Part shown: positions 49,907 to 58,761 of the stretch, one piece after another
Layout of the letters: each line of letters opens with the position of its first letter
Numbering within the stretch: the first letter of the stretch is position 1
Source of the DNA: Lysobacteraceae bacterium
GTDB lineage: Bacteria > Pseudomonadota > Gammaproteobacteria > Xanthomonadales > Rhodanobacteraceae
DNA length: 64,000 nucleotides
Assembly: GCA_004143945.1 (NCBI GenBank)
Contig: SEHB01000002.1
Span: forward strand, 62,001-126,000
Direction: 5' to 3'
Program-made: the position numbers and the translations under genes
Notes under the pieces: model-generated
What the model was told of the DNA's origin: nothing
Database searches by the model: none
What the model saw: the letters and a program-made list of their open reading frames with translations, nothing else

Positions 49907-51964
49907 ATGCCGTTTGCCCGAGGTCGTTTTCGCCTGGCCCCCGCGCTCGGCGCCGTGCTGGTCGTGTTCGCCGCCGCGGCGCCGCCGCTTGCGGCGTCCG
50001 ACCGCGCGAGCGAGCGCAACGCGTTCCGCGCCGCGCTGGCGGCCGCCACGCGCGGCGCGGACTCCGACTGGCGCAAGCTCGCCGCGGCCGTCGACAGCGA
50101 CTACCCGCCCTACCCGTACATCGAACTCGCCGCGCTGCGCAGCGACCTCAAGCACGTTGCGCCGGAAGCGATCGAGCGCTTCCTCGCACGCTGGCCCGAC
50201 ACGCTCGCGGCCGCGGACCTGCGCTCGGCCTGGCTGCGCGAACTCGCGCGACGCGGCGACTGGACACGCGTGCGCGCGACCTACGCCGGCAGCGAGGAAC
50301 GCGACCTGCAGTGCCACGCCTTGCAGGCTCGGCGCGTCGCCGGCGAAACGCTCGACTTCGCGCGCGACCTCGAACCCGTGTGGCAGGGCAGCCAGCGTCT
50401 TCCCGACGCCTGCGCCGCGGTGATCGCAGATGCGCGCGCGAGCGGCCTCATCGATGATGCTCAGGCGTGGGCGCGACTCGCGCGCGCGGCCGAGGCCGGC
50501 CAGGCCGACGCGGTGGCCCAGGTGGCCGGATGGCTCGACGGCACGGTTCGCGTCGAGGCGGACCGCGTGCTCGCGGCGCTGCGCGATGCGCCCGCGAGTT
50601 TCGCCAAGGCGAAGACCTGGCCCGACACGCCACGCACGCGCGATGCGCTGGCCTGGGGCCTCGCGCGCCATGCACGCCGCGACAGCGCCGCGGCCGAAGC
50701 GGCATGGGCGGATCTCGCCGCACGCTTCAAGTGGGACGGAGCCCAGAAAAACCGCATCCTCAATGCGATCGCGCTGTATCGTGCGACGAGCTATTCGCCC
50801 GATGCGCTCGCACGGCTGAAGGCGCTGCCGCAGGAGGCCGATGACGACGCGACCCGCGAGTGGCGCGTGCGCGGCGCGCTCGCATCGGCCGATTACGCAG
50901 GCACGCTCGAAGCACTCGAGCGGATGTCCGACGGGCAGAAGGCCGACCCGCAATGGCGCTACCTGCGCGGGCGCATGCTGATGAAGCTCGGCCGCGACGC
51001 GGAAGCGACCGCGCTGCTCGGCGAGGTCGCGCGCGAGGCGACGTTCCACGGCTTCCTCGCGGCCGACTGGGTCGGGCGCCCGTACGCGATCTGCCCGGAC
51101 ACGCTCGCGGCCGACGCGCCCGCGGTGGCGCGACTCGAGCGCCAGCGCGATCTCGCGCGCGCGTTCGAATTCCGAGAACTCGGCATGCTGCGCGAAGGCC
51201 GGCGCGAGTGGGACTTCGCGATGGCCAAGCTCGATCCCGCGCAGCAACGGCTCGCGGCCGACCTCGCCTACCGTCGCGGCTGGTACGACCGCGCGGTGTT
51301 CGCGTTCTCGGCCGCTCCCGCGACGCGCCGGCTGTACGAACAGCGCTTCCCGGTCGCGATGGAACACCAGGTTCGGCGCGACGCGCGGGAAGCCGGCATC
51401 GATCCTGCGTGGGCCTACGCGATCATCCGCGCCGAGAGCGCCTGGATGGCCGACGCGCGCTCGCACGCGGACGCTTACGGCTTGATGCAACTGCTGCCGG
51501 CCGTCGGCAAGCAGGTCGCGAAGTCGGCGGACGTCGCGTGGAGGGGCGTCAATGGCCTGTTCGATCCCGAATACAACGTCAAGCTCGGCACGCGCTTCCT
51601 CGGCCAGATGGCGCGCGAGTTCGACGGCAGCCCGTGGCTCGCGAGCGCGGCCTACAACGCGGGTGCGCGGCCGGTGCGGCGCTGGCTCGACGCGCGCGCG
51701 AATCTGGAACCGGACTTCTTCATCGAGACGATCCCGTATCGGGAGACGCGCGAGTACGTCGCACGCGTGCTCGCGTTCGCCGTGATCTACGACTGGCGCC
51801 TCAACGACACGGTGCTGCCGCTGTCCTCGCGCATGCCCAGGATCGGTCAGCCGACGCGTTCAACCAGCCCCGCGGCGCCGCGCAAGCGCGTGGCATGCGA
51901 AGCAGACCCCGCTTCGCAGCAACCGGCAACGGCGACGAGCGCGACCGCTCGCGGCGAGCGATGA
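49907..51964 (+). CDS. slt: Soluble lytic murein transglycosylase (Slt70 family)
   Basis: 685 residues with a signal peptide (cut near APPLAAS). The first 480 residues are the helical superhelix of Slt70 (YPYIELAALRSDLKH, FLARWPDTLAAADLRSAWLRELARRGDW). The C-terminal lysozyme-like domain has the catalytic Glu510 in AIIRAESAWMADARSHADAYGLMQLLPAVGK and SAAYNAGARPVRRWL. It cleaves peptidoglycan glycan strands to 1,6-anhydro products in the periplasm. The low-complexity C-terminal tail (after about residue 640) is longer than usual and ends in ATARGER. Its stop overlaps the antiporter ATG (ATGA). Confidence 0.93.
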   Translation: MPFARGRFRLAPALGAVLVVFAAAAPPLAASDRASERNAFRAALAAATRGADSDWRKLAAAVDSDYPPYPYIELAALRSDLKHVAPEAIERFLARWPDTLAAADLRSAWLRELARRGDWTRVRATYAGSEERDLQCHALQARRVAGETLDFARDLEPVWQGSQRLPDACAAVIADARASGLIDDAQAWARLARAAEAGQADAVAQVAGWLDGTVRVEADRVLAALRDAPASFAKAKTWPDTPRTRDALAWGLARHARRDSAAAEAAWADLAARFKWDGAQKNRILNAIALYRATSYSPDALARLKALPQEADDDATREWRVRGALASADYAGTLEALERMSDGQKADPQWRYLRGRMLMKLGRDAEATALLGEVAREATFHGFLAADWVGRPYAICPDTLAADAPAVARLERQRDLARAFEFRELGMLREGRREWDFAMAKLDPAQQRLAADLAYRRGWYDRAVFAFSAAPATRRLYEQRFPVAMEHQVRRDAREAGIDPAWAYAIIRAESAWMADARSHADAYGLMQLLPAVGKQVAKSADVAWRGVNGLFDPEYNVKLGTRFLGQMAREFDGSPWLASAAYNAGARPVRRWLDARANLEPDFFIETIPYRETREYVARVLAFAVIYDWRLNDTVLPLSSRMPRIGQPTRSTSPAAPRKRVACEADPASQQPATATSATARGER

Positions 51965-53754
51965 GCGTGTCACCAGCGCTGCAACTCGCCGCGCTTGCAG
52001 CGCTCGGCTTCTGTGCGCAATGGCTCGCGTGGCGCATGCGCCTGCCCGCGATCCTGTTCCTGCTGCTGCTCGGGCTCGTGCTCGGCCCCGGCCTGGACTG
52101 GCTCGATCCGGACGCGGCGATGGGTCCGCTGCTGTTCCCGTTCGTCACGCTCGGCGTCGCGATCATCCTGTTCGAAGGCGCGGCGAGCCTGCGTTTCGAC
52201 GAGCTCGCCGGCGTCGGCGGCACGGTCTCCCGCCTCGTGACGGTCGGCGCGCTGGTCACCGTGCTGGTGCTTGCGGCGGCCGCGCACTGGATCGCGGGAC
52301 TGCCGTGGGAACTGGCCGCGCTGTTCGGCGCGCTGACCTGCGTGACCGGCCCGACCGTGATCATGCCGATGCTGCGCAGCGTGCGGCCGAACGCGCGCAT
52401 TTCGAACGTGCTGCGCTGGGAGGGCATCGTCATCGATCCGCTCGGCGCGCTGTTGGCGGTGCTGGTCTACGAGGCGATCGTGTCGCATCAGGATGGGCAT
52501 TCGCTGCGGGTTTTCGGTTTCACGATCCTCGCCGGCGCGGGCTGCGGCGCGGTCGGCGCCGCGGTGCTCGCATTCCTGCTGCGCCGCAACTGGCTGCCCG
52601 AATACCTGCAGACCTACGGCACCTTGTCCGTGTTGCTGCTGACGTTCACCACCTCGAACGAGCTCGCGCACGAATCCGGCCTGCTCGCGGTGACCGTGAT
52701 GGGCATCGTGCTGGCCAACCTGCGCGGCCTCGCGATCGAGGAGATCCTTTCGTTCAAGGAGCACCTCAGCACGTTGCTGATCAGCGCGCTGTTCATCCTG
52801 CTCGCGGCGCGCCTGCGATGGCCGCTGCCCCCCGGTGCCTTGCTCGCGGGCGTGTTGATCCTCCTCGTCGCGCAGATCGTCGCCCGGCCGCTGGCGGTGC
52901 TCGCGAGCAGCGTCGGTGGTTCGCTGTCCTGGCGCGAGCGCGCGCTGGTCGCATGGATCGCGCCGCGCGGCATCGTCGCCGCGGCGGTCTCCGCGCTTTT
53001 TTCGCTGCGCCTCGAGTCGCAAGGCATCGAAGGTGCCGACATGCTGGTGCCATTGACGTTCGCGCTGATCATCGGCACGGTCGTGCTGCAGAGCGCGACC
53101 GCGGGCCCGCTCGCGCGTTGGCTCGGTGTCGCAGAGCCGGAGCCGCGCGGCGTGCTCGTGATCGGTGCGAACCGCGTCGCGCGCACGGTCTCGCAGGCGC
53201 TCGTCGAGCAGGGTGTGCAGGTGCTGGTCGCGGACGACGACTGGCCCGACATCCAGGCTGCGCGCATGGCCGGGCTGCCGGTCTGGTATGGCGATCCGCT
53301 CAGCGAACACGCCGAACGCACGCTGCCGCTCGATGGACTCGGCCGGCTGTTCGCGATGTCCACGCGGCGGGAGCACAACAGCCTCGCGTGCGTGCGCTAC
53401 CGACCCGAGTTCGGGCGTCACCGCGTCTACCGCCTGCGCGTGCTCGAGGTGGCCGCCGATGGGGATCGGCGTCGAGAACAGTCCGAGACGATCCGCGCCG
53501 ACCGCCTGTTCGGCAAGGATGTGACGCTCGGCGCGTTCGAACGCAAGCTCGACGAAGGCTGGCGCATCAAGAGCACGCGCCTGTCCGAAACGTTCGGAGT
53601 CGATGCGTTCCGCAAGACGCATGGCGCGGATGCACTCGTGCTGTTCTGCGTCGATGAACAGGGTCGCCTGCGTGTCGCGAGCGAAGCGCGCAAGCTCGAG
53701 GCGAAGCCGGGTTGTTCGCTGACCGCGCTCGTGCCGCCCGCAGCGGCGACCTGA
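51961..53754 (+). CDS. CPA1-type cation:proton antiporter with TrkA-N domain
   Basis: 597 residues. The N-terminal 390 residues carry about 12 membrane segments of the Na+/H+ (K+/H+) exchanger fold, including LLFPFVTLGVAIILFEGAASL, GALTCVTGPTVIMPMLRSVRP and EGIVIDPLGALLAV, where the Asp of the ion site is present. The C-terminal part has a Rossmann TrkA-N-like domain (VLVIGANRVARTVSQALVEQGVQVLVADDDW), probably binding NAD(H), and a further soluble domain. The GIVID sequence differs from the ND pair of electrogenic NhaA-type proteins. It overlaps the slt stop by 4 bp and converges on the collagen-like gene. The transported ion is uncertain. Confidence 0.9.
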   Translation: MSVSPALQLAALAALGFCAQWLAWRMRLPAILFLLLLGLVLGPGLDWLDPDAAMGPLLFPFVTLGVAIILFEGAASLRFDELAGVGGTVSRLVTVGALVTVLVLAAAAHWIAGLPWELAALFGALTCVTGPTVIMPMLRSVRPNARISNVLRWEGIVIDPLGALLAVLVYEAIVSHQDGHSLRVFGFTILAGAGCGAVGAAVLAFLLRRNWLPEYLQTYGTLSVLLLTFTTSNELAHESGLLAVTVMGIVLANLRGLAIEEILSFKEHLSTLLISALFILLAARLRWPLPPGALLAGVLILLVAQIVARPLAVLASSVGGSLSWRERALVAWIAPRGIVAAAVSALFSLRLESQGIEGADMLVPLTFALIIGTVVLQSATAGPLARWLGVAEPEPRGVLVIGANRVARTVSQALVEQGVQVLVADDDWPDIQAARMAGLPVWYGDPLSEHAERTLPLDGLGRLFAMSTRREHNSLACVRYRPEFGRHRVYRLRVLEVAADGDRRREQSETIRADRLFGKDVTLGAFERKLDEGWRIKSTRLSETFGVDAFRKTHGADALVLFCVDEQGRLRVASEARKLEAKPGCSLTALVPPAAAT

Positions 53755-53790
53755 GAACCGCGCACGCGCGGGATCCGGCGCGACGCGCAG

Positions 53791-53824
53791 CGTGGGTCGC
53801 CGCCGCACCGCAGCGTGACCCACG
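53791..53824. terminator. Inverted repeat between convergent genes
   Basis: CGTGGGTC and GACCCACG with an 18-nt loop between the antiporter and collagen-like genes. It could form a bidirectional hairpin, but no T-tract is present. Confidence 0.3.
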
Positions 53825-53866
53825 ATCCTCGTTCATGCGAACCCGCGCATGCGCGCGGCGCCTGCC

Positions 53867-55345
53867 TCAGTTCCCGTACAAGCCCGCCGCCTGCGCGTGC
53901 GCCGCGATCTGCGCTTCGCTCAGCGCCTGACCGTAGAACAGCGCGACGTGGCCGAGCGTTGCATACACGAACGGGCGATCGGCGCCGGGTTCCGATGCGA
54001 CGTAGACCTTCGGGTTGGACAGCGCGAACGGGAAGCCGAACATCGACTGCACCTGCAGCAGCCGCGCGTTGATGTAGAAACGCACCTGGTTCGCGCTGGC
54101 GTCGAGCACGGCCGCGATGTGGTAGGCCTGCCCCGCAGTCAACCCGGAAAGATCGACGCGCGTGTCGTTGCCGACCTGCAGGCGCGGCTGCAGGTTGGAC
54201 ACGCCGAACACGACGAACGGAATCGCGGGCGCGTCGTCCCCGATGAAGAGGATCGGCTGGAATCCCGCACCATTGGTCTGCGGGCTGTACACCGCCTCGA
54301 CCGTGAGCGAGCCGATCGGGTTCGAGAGGCCGGTCGGATTGCCGACTGCCGATGCCTTGCCGTTGCCCTCGTTCATGCGCAGGTAGTTCGCGTTGCTGGT
54401 CGGGAACAGCCGACTCCAGCCGGGCCGCAGCGTGAAGCTGGAACCGCTCAGCGTGACGTCGATGTCGGCCGATCCGATGTCGTCGAACACGGTCGCTGCA
54501 GGCGACTCGTCGAGCTTGTAGTAGAGGGTCGGGTTGTCCGCGAGGATCATCGATTCCAGGCTCGGCGCTGCGCCGCCCGGCGCAAGCGCGACCCAGGTGT
54601 TGTTGTAGCGCGCATAGAGCTGGCCATCGGCAGGCGCGTCGGCGAAGGTGCCTCCTGCAGGCCCCTGCGGTCCTTCAGGACCAGGGTCGCCCGGCACGCC
54701 TTGCGGACCCGGATCGCCCTGCACGCCTTGCGGACCCGGGTTGCCCTGCACGCCTTGCGGACCTGGATCGCCCTGCACGCCTTGCGGACCCGGGTTGCCC
54801 TGCACGCCTTGCGGACCTGCATCGCCCTGCACGCCTTGCGGACCTGCATCGCCCTGCACGCCTTGCGGACCTGGATCGCCCTGCACGCCTTGCGGACCCG
54901 GATCGCCCTGCACGCCCTGCGGCCCCGGAATGCCCTGCGGTCCGGGGTCGCCCTGCGGACCCGGCGGACCCGCATTGCCGTCGAGCGCGAATTGCGCCAC
55001 CGGCGTCGTCGACACCGCCTGGCGCGGCGACAGCGGCACGCCGTTCACGCGCACCTCGAGCCAGCGCTGGTCGCCCGTGAACGCGCCCGGGAAGCTCAGG
55101 CTCACGGTGAACAGGCCGTCGGTGACCGGGAACGCGGGCTCGCTGATCGGAGACCCGACCTGCGACCCGCCGGTCTCGGCGTCGTACAGCATGAACATGA
55201 GGTCGACCGCGCCGTTCAACGGCTGGCCGTCCTGTTGCAGCCGGGCCTGGTACGTGAAGTCCGGCAACTGCGCGACCTGCGCGAGCGTCGGCGCCGCGAA
55301 CACGGCCAGGCAACCCCACAGTGCGATGCGCAGCAGGCTCTTCAT
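53867..55345 (-). CDS. Secreted collagen-like protein with C-terminal LamG-type domain
   Basis: 492 residues. A signal peptide ([22 protein letters not shown]) is followed by a conserved N-terminal beta domain ([40 protein letters not shown]). Residues 123-230 are 36 uninterrupted Gly-X-Y triplets, mostly as a 9-residue unit GPQGVQGDP repeated about eight times. The C-terminus resembles a laminin-G/concanavalin domain ([54 protein letters not shown]). The collagen part should trimerise, giving a stalked surface or secreted fibre. Its ATG overlaps the upstream gene stop (ATGA). It lacks the IFxDGFE tail that its partner has. Confidence 0.9.
   Translation of the reverse strand: MKSLLRIALWGCLAVFAAPTLAQVAQLPDFTYQARLQQDGQPLNGAVDLMFMLYDAETGGSQVGSPISEPAFPVTDGLFTVSLSFPGAFTGDQRWLEVRVNGVPLSPRQAVSTTPVAQFALDGNAGPPGPQGDPGPQGIPGPQGVQGDPGPQGVQGDPGPQGVQGDAGPQGVQGDAGPQGVQGNPGPQGVQGDPGPQGVQGNPGPQGVQGDPGPQGVPGDPGPEGPQGPAGGTFADAPADGQLYARYNNTWVALAPGGAAPSLESMILADNPTLYYKLDESPAATVFDDIGSADIDVTLSGSSFTLRPGWSRLFPTSNANYLRMNEGNGKASAVGNPTGLSNPIGSLTVEAVYSPQTNGAGFQPILFIGDDAPAIPFVVFGVSNLQPRLQVGNDTRVDLSGLTAGQAYHIAAVLDASANQVRFYINARLLQVQSMFGFPFALSNPKVYVASEPGADRPFVYATLGHVALFYGQALSEAQIAAHAQAAGLYGN
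54656..54979 (-). repeat. Collagen-encoding tandem repeat (27-bp unit)
   Basis: The segment encodes 36 Gly-X-Y triplets, dominated by a 27-bp unit (plus strand CGCCTTGCGGACCC...) repeated with only a few base changes. Such repeats are prone to change in copy number. Confidence 0.9.
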
Positions 55346-55671
55346 GGTTGGCAGTCCTCGAATCCATTGCGGAACAGGCGGTCGCCGGCGACGGGCATCG
55401 CGAGGAAGCCCGCATCGAGCGCGTAGCCGCCCCCGGTGGCGCGACCGGCGACCGGCTCGGCGACGGTTGCGTCGAGCAGGAAGCACGGACTGGCCGCGCG
55501 CGTGACGCCACCGCCCGCGATGACGTGCTGGGATACGAGCACGGGTTGGCCTCGCCGAGGCGCATTCGTGTCGGCCGTGCTCGTCGCGGCCGAGGCCACG
55601 CCGAGCAGCAGCAGCGCAGAAGCGATCGCGCGATGGCGCGAGACGCTCGCGCGCGTTCGGATGTCAGGCAT
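55342..55671 (-). CDS. Small secreted protein with RLFRNGFE C-terminus
   Basis: 109 residues starting [21 protein letters not shown] signal peptide-like segment ([19 protein letters not shown]) is followed by a short region containing [43 protein letters not shown], the repeated pattern seen at the end of many xanthomonad secreted proteins, and the C-terminus [15 protein letters not shown], the window-wide motif with an Asn in place of the usual Asp. Two cysteines, one in the tail, may pair. Its stop overlaps the start of the collagen-like gene (ATGA), so the two are translationally coupled and probably work together. Confidence 0.8.
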   Translation of the reverse strand: MPDIRTRASVSRHRAIASALLLLGVASAATSTADTNAPRRGQPVLVSQHVIAGGGVTRAASPCFLLDATVAEPVAGRATGGGYALDAGFLAMPVAGDRLFRNGFEDCQP

Positions 55672-55745
55672 CGATCGAGCCCCCTGTGGACCCCGGCTGA
55701 TCGTCAACGATACCGCTGTTCGGCCGGCTTGTCGCTTCGGCGCAC

Positions 55746-57002
55746 TCAGGAATGCGCCGCCGCGCGTTGCAGCAGCAACGCGCGCTCGCGATCGTTGCGC
55801 GCCATCGCGGCCGCACGTTCGAATTCCGTGCGCGCCTCCGCGCGCCGACCGAGCCTGCCGAGCAGGTCGCCGCGCACGCTCGGCAGCAGGTGGTAATCCT
55901 TGAGCGCGGGTTCGCCGAGCAGGCGATCCACCGCATCGAGGCCCGCCGCCGGCCCCGAGTGCATCGAGAGCGCCACGGCGCGGTTCAGTTCGATCACCGG
56001 CGACGGCGCCACCTGCGCGAGCGCGTCGTAGAGCGCGACGATGCGCGCCCAGTCGGTGTCCTCGGCGCGGCGCGCGCGCGCATGGCAGGCCGCGATCGCC
56101 GCCTGCAGCGCGTACGGACCGGGCGCGCGACCGATGCGCTCGATGCGCTCTAGCACACCGAGGCCGCGCCGGATCAGCAGGCGGTCCCACTGGCTGCGGT
56201 CCTGTTCGAGCAGCAGCACCGGCTCGCCATCGGGTCCGCGGCGCGCGCCGAGGCGCGAGGCCTGGATTTCCATCAACGCGACGAGGCCGAGCACTTCGGG
56301 TTCGCCCGGCGCGAGGCCAGCGAGCACGCGACCGAGCCGCAACGCGTCTTCGCACAGCTGCGGACGCGTCCAGTCGGCGCCGGTGCTCGCCGCGTAGCCT
56401 TCGTTGAAGATCAGGTAGATCACGCCGAGCACCGCAGGCAGTCGCTCGTCGCGTTCGGCGCCGCGCGGAACCTCGAAGGGCACGGCTGCGTCGGCGAGCG
56501 TCCGCTTCGCGCGCACGATGCGTTGCGCGATCGTCGGCTCCGGCACGAGGAACGCGCGCGCGATCTCGGCCGTGGTCAGGCCGCCGAGCATGCGCAGCGT
56601 CAGCGCGACGCGCGACTCGACCGGCAGCACCGGGTGGCACGCGGTGAACACGAGCCGCAGCAGGTCGTCGCCGATGTCGTCGTCGAGCATGTCGGTGGCA
56701 TCCGCCGGGTGCGCGGCCTCCAGCCTGTCCGGGTCATGGCCGAGTTGCTCGTGCTTGCGCACGATCAGCTGTTCGCGCCGCAACCGGTCCACCGCACGGT
56801 GCTTCGCGGTCGCCATCAACCACGCGCCGGGATTGTCGGGCACGCCGGCCTTCGGCCAGTTCTCGAGCGCGGCGACCAATGCGTCCTGCGCAAGGTCCTC
56901 GGCCAGTCCGACATCGCGCAGCATGCGTGCGAGCGCGGCCGTCACGCGCGCAGCTTCGATGCGCCATACGGCTTCGATGGTCCTTGCGATGTCCGGCGCC
57001 AT
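55746..57002 (-). CDS. ECF42-type RNA polymerase sigma factor
   Basis: 418 residues. The N-terminal 180 residues hold sigma regions 2 and 4 (GLAEDLAQDALVAALENWP, LMATAKHRAVDRLRRE, ALTLRMLGGLTTAEIARAFLVPEPTIAQRIVRAKRTL). The 230-residue C-terminal extension (DUF6596-like, NEGYAASTGADWTRPQLCEDALRLGRVLAGL and TPR-like helices) is diagnostic of the ECF42 group. ECF42 genes are paired with DGPF/YCII proteins, as here, where the YCII gene lies 54 bp upstream on the same strand. The start is the ATG at 57002; a GTG two codons earlier is also possible. Confidence 0.93.
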   Translation of the reverse strand: MAPDIARTIEAVWRIEAARVTAALARMLRDVGLAEDLAQDALVAALENWPKAGVPDNPGAWLMATAKHRAVDRLRREQLIVRKHEQLGHDPDRLEAAHPADATDMLDDDIGDDLLRLVFTACHPVLPVESRVALTLRMLGGLTTAEIARAFLVPEPTIAQRIVRAKRTLADAAVPFEVPRGAERDERLPAVLGVIYLIFNEGYAASTGADWTRPQLCEDALRLGRVLAGLAPGEPEVLGLVALMEIQASRLGARRGPDGEPVLLLEQDRSQWDRLLIRRGLGVLERIERIGRAPGPYALQAAIAACHARARRAEDTDWARIVALYDALAQVAPSPVIELNRAVALSMHSGPAAGLDAVDRLLGEPALKDYHLLPSVRGDLLGRLGRRAEARTEFERAAAMARNDRERALLLQRAAAHS

Positions 57003-57056
57003 GGGCACGGATCACACCATTGCGTGCGCGCGTGCGCAAGCCATGCGGTTGCGCAT

Positions 57057-57431
57057 TCACGTGCGCGCCGGCGGCGCATCGCCGGTTTCCACGAGCGGGC
57101 GGACCACGATGCGGGGCTGCGCGTCCGCGAATGGGCCGATGCAACGGCGTGCCCATTCGATCGCCTCCTCGAGCGATCGCACCTCGACCAGCCAACAGCA
57201 TTCGACGACGCCGTCGCTCGGCGCTGGCCCGGCGTCGACGCGCGCGCCACGCGAATCCGACAGCCACACGGTGGCCCCGTGCGCGGCCGGCCGCAGCCGT
57301 GCGGTTTCGAGCAGCACGCCTGCATCGAGCAGCCGCGCGCCGTAGCGCGCGAGCGCGGCAGTGGCGACGGCGTCGTCCGCGCGGTCGCGCGCGGCGGCGT
57401 CGCCCGCTTCCAACATCAGCATGAATCGCAT
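57057..57431 (-). CDS. YCII/DGPF domain-containing protein
   Basis: 124 residues. MRFMLMLEAGDA and the C-terminal WLVEVRSLEEAIEWARRCIGPFADAQPRIVVRPLVE match the YCII-related DGPF family. The central DGPF-like motif is modified here (DAGPAPSDGVV). These small proteins are encoded beside ECF42 sigma factors and are thought to be involved in their signalling, but the ligand is unknown. It is the first gene of a two-gene unit with the sigma factor. Confidence 0.9.
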   Translation of the reverse strand: MRFMLMLEAGDAAARDRADDAVATAALARYGARLLDAGVLLETARLRPAAHGATVWLSDSRGARVDAGPAPSDGVVECCWLVEVRSLEEAIEWARRCIGPFADAQPRIVVRPLVETGDAPPART

Positions 57432-57694
57432 GGTGCCGGTTTCCGTGGCGCGGCTGCGCGCCGTCGATGCGAGCGACGAACCACGGTGGCTCGATTCGAC
57501 ATCCAGCGCGTTCGAGACGCATGTCGGCGCGTGCTTTCCGCATGCGGCATGCGGGTCGCGGCGCGCGTTGCCTGAACGCTTCACACGTAAAAAAAGCATT
57601 GTTCATCGCGGGGTTGGGCGTGGATCGCCAATCTGGTCCCACGTGGTCACCGGACCACCGGCGCTCGCAGCGCCGTCAACTGGAGGAGAACACC

Positions 57695-58051
57695 ATGACG
57701 ACCCGTACCACGAACCTCACCACCCTGATGCTCGCCTCGGCGCTTTCCTTCGGCGCGGCGTCGTTCGCGACCGCGCAGCAGCCCACCGCGACGCCGGTGA
57801 ACAACGACACCAACGTCGATTCCGAGCAGCCCGTGACCGATGCGTGGATCACGACCAAGGTCAAGACCGAGCTCGGCATCACCGAAGACGTCAAGGCGAT
57901 GGACATCGACGTCGACACCAAGGACGGCATGGTCACGCTGACCGGCGTGCTCCAGGACGAGACGGCCGTGAAGAAGGCCGTTGCCGCGACCAAGAGCGTC
58001 AAGGGCGTGCGCAGCGTCGACGCAAGCGGCCTGAAGGCTGCGGCGCACTAA
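57695..58051 (+). CDS. BON domain-containing periplasmic protein
   Basis: 118 residues with a signal peptide (cut near SFATAQQ). The BON domain follows: VTDAWITTKVKTELGITEDVKAMDIDV, DGMVTLTGVLQDETAVKKAVAATKSVKGVRSVD. BON proteins (such as OsmY) are linked to envelope and osmotic stress. A GGAGGAG ribosome-binding site lies 7 nt before the ATG. It is the first gene of a stress cluster with CsbD and an ElaB-like protein, divergent from the YCII/ECF42 unit. Confidence 0.93.
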   Translation: MTTRTTNLTTLMLASALSFGAASFATAQQPTATPVNNDTNVDSEQPVTDAWITTKVKTELGITEDVKAMDIDVDTKDGMVTLTGVLQDETAVKKAVAATKSVKGVRSVDASGLKAAAH

Positions 58052-58070
58052 CTCCGCAACATCCCATCCA

Positions 58071-58095
58071 CGGCGGTTCCATCCCGGAACCGCCG
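58071..58095 (+). other. Perfect hairpin in the BON-csbD intercistronic gap
   Basis: A 10-bp stem (CGGCGGTTCC / GGAACCGCCG) with a 5-nt ATCCC loop, directly before the csbD ribosome-binding site. It has no T-tract and could control translation or mRNA processing. Confidence 0.6.
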
Positions 58096-58110
58096 CAGCA
58101 GGAGCAGACC

Positions 58111-58308
58111 ATGAACGAAGATCGCATCAAGGGACAGTGGAAGCAGCTCGCCGGCCGCATCAAGGAGAAGTGGGGCAAGCTGACCGATGACGACCTGACC
58201 ATCGCCGAGGGCAACAGCCAGTACCTCGCCGGCAAGGTCCAGGAACGCTACGGCGTGGCCAAAGACGAGGCCGAGCGGCAGGTCAAGGAATTCGACCGCA
58301 CGCTGTAA
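58111..58308 (+). CDS. CsbD family stress-response protein
   Basis: 65 residues. MNEDRIKGQWKQLAGRIKEKWGKLTDDDL followed by AEGNSQYLAGKVQERYGVAKDEAERQVKEF is the CsbD pattern of small, charged, largely helical proteins. In other bacteria they are controlled by general-stress factors and accumulate in stationary phase or osmotic stress. The molecular activity is unknown. The ribosome-binding site is AGGAG, 7 nt before the ATG. Perfect hairpins lie on both sides of the gene. Confidence 0.95.
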   Translation: MNEDRIKGQWKQLAGRIKEKWGKLTDDDLTIAEGNSQYLAGKVQERYGVAKDEAERQVKEFDRTL

Positions 58309-58320
58309 GCAAGCGACGTG

Positions 58321-58343
58321 GCGCGGCGGCACAGCCGCCGCGC
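58321..58343 (+). terminator. Perfect GC hairpin downstream of csbD
   Basis: A 10-bp stem (GCGCGGCGGC / GCCGCCGCGC) with an ACA loop, 12 nt after the csbD stop. No T-tract follows, so partial termination or 3'-end protection is more likely than strong termination. Confidence 0.45.
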
Positions 58344-58404
58344 TGGCCAGGGCGGGGGCACGCGGTCATCGCGTGTCCCCGCCGACGTTCACCACACGGA
58401 TGGA

Positions 58405-58761
58405 ATGACGATGATGTCGACGACCACGCTCGAGAATCTCGGCTCCCGCCTCGCCAGCGCGCGCGGGCTGCTGGGCGAAGCATTGCAGGAATCGCGTGAA
58501 GCGGCGCTCGAACACGGCAGCCGCGGTCTGGACGGCGCGCGCGAGCTCGGACTGGAAGCGTGGCAGGGCGCACGCCGCGGCGGCAAGGCCGCCGAGCGCG
58601 CACTTGCGGCGCACCCGTGGGAAACGCTCGTGCTCGCAGGCGTCGCCGGCATCGCGATCGGCTGGATCGTGCGCTACGCCTGGCCCGCAAGAACCGCACG
58701 TCGCGTCCCGGCCGTCGCCAAGCGCCGCAGTGCGGCCAACGGCGCGCGTCGCAAGACCTAG
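58405..58761 (+). CDS. ElaB/DUF883-like membrane-anchored protein
   Basis: 118 residues from ATG 58405; ATGs at 58411 and 58414 are alternative starts. A helical amphipathic part (LENLGSRLASARGLLGEALQESREAALEHGSRGLDG) leads to AAERALAAHPWETLVLAGVAGIAIGWIVRYAW, a single C-terminal membrane segment, and a basic tail. This matches the ElaB/YqjD/DUF883 group, C-tail-anchored inner-membrane proteins made in stationary phase that bind ribosomes in E. coli. It completes a stress cluster with the BON protein and CsbD. It ends overlapping the convergent sulfotransferase gene. Confidence 0.8.
   Translation: MTMMSTTTLENLGSRLASARGLLGEALQESREAALEHGSRGLDGARELGLEAWQGARRGGKAAERALAAHPWETLVLAGVAGIAIGWIVRYAWPARTARRVPAVAKRRSAANGARRKT

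Noticed and set aside
54688-54930. Regular 27-bp repeats considered as a CRISPR array
   Set aside because: The repeats are contiguous with no unique spacers and encode Gly-X-Y triplets.
53849-55426. Plus-strand frames with repeats such as [12 protein letters not shown] and [13 protein letters not shown]
   Set aside because: They are antisense readings of the collagen repeat and have no signal or family match.
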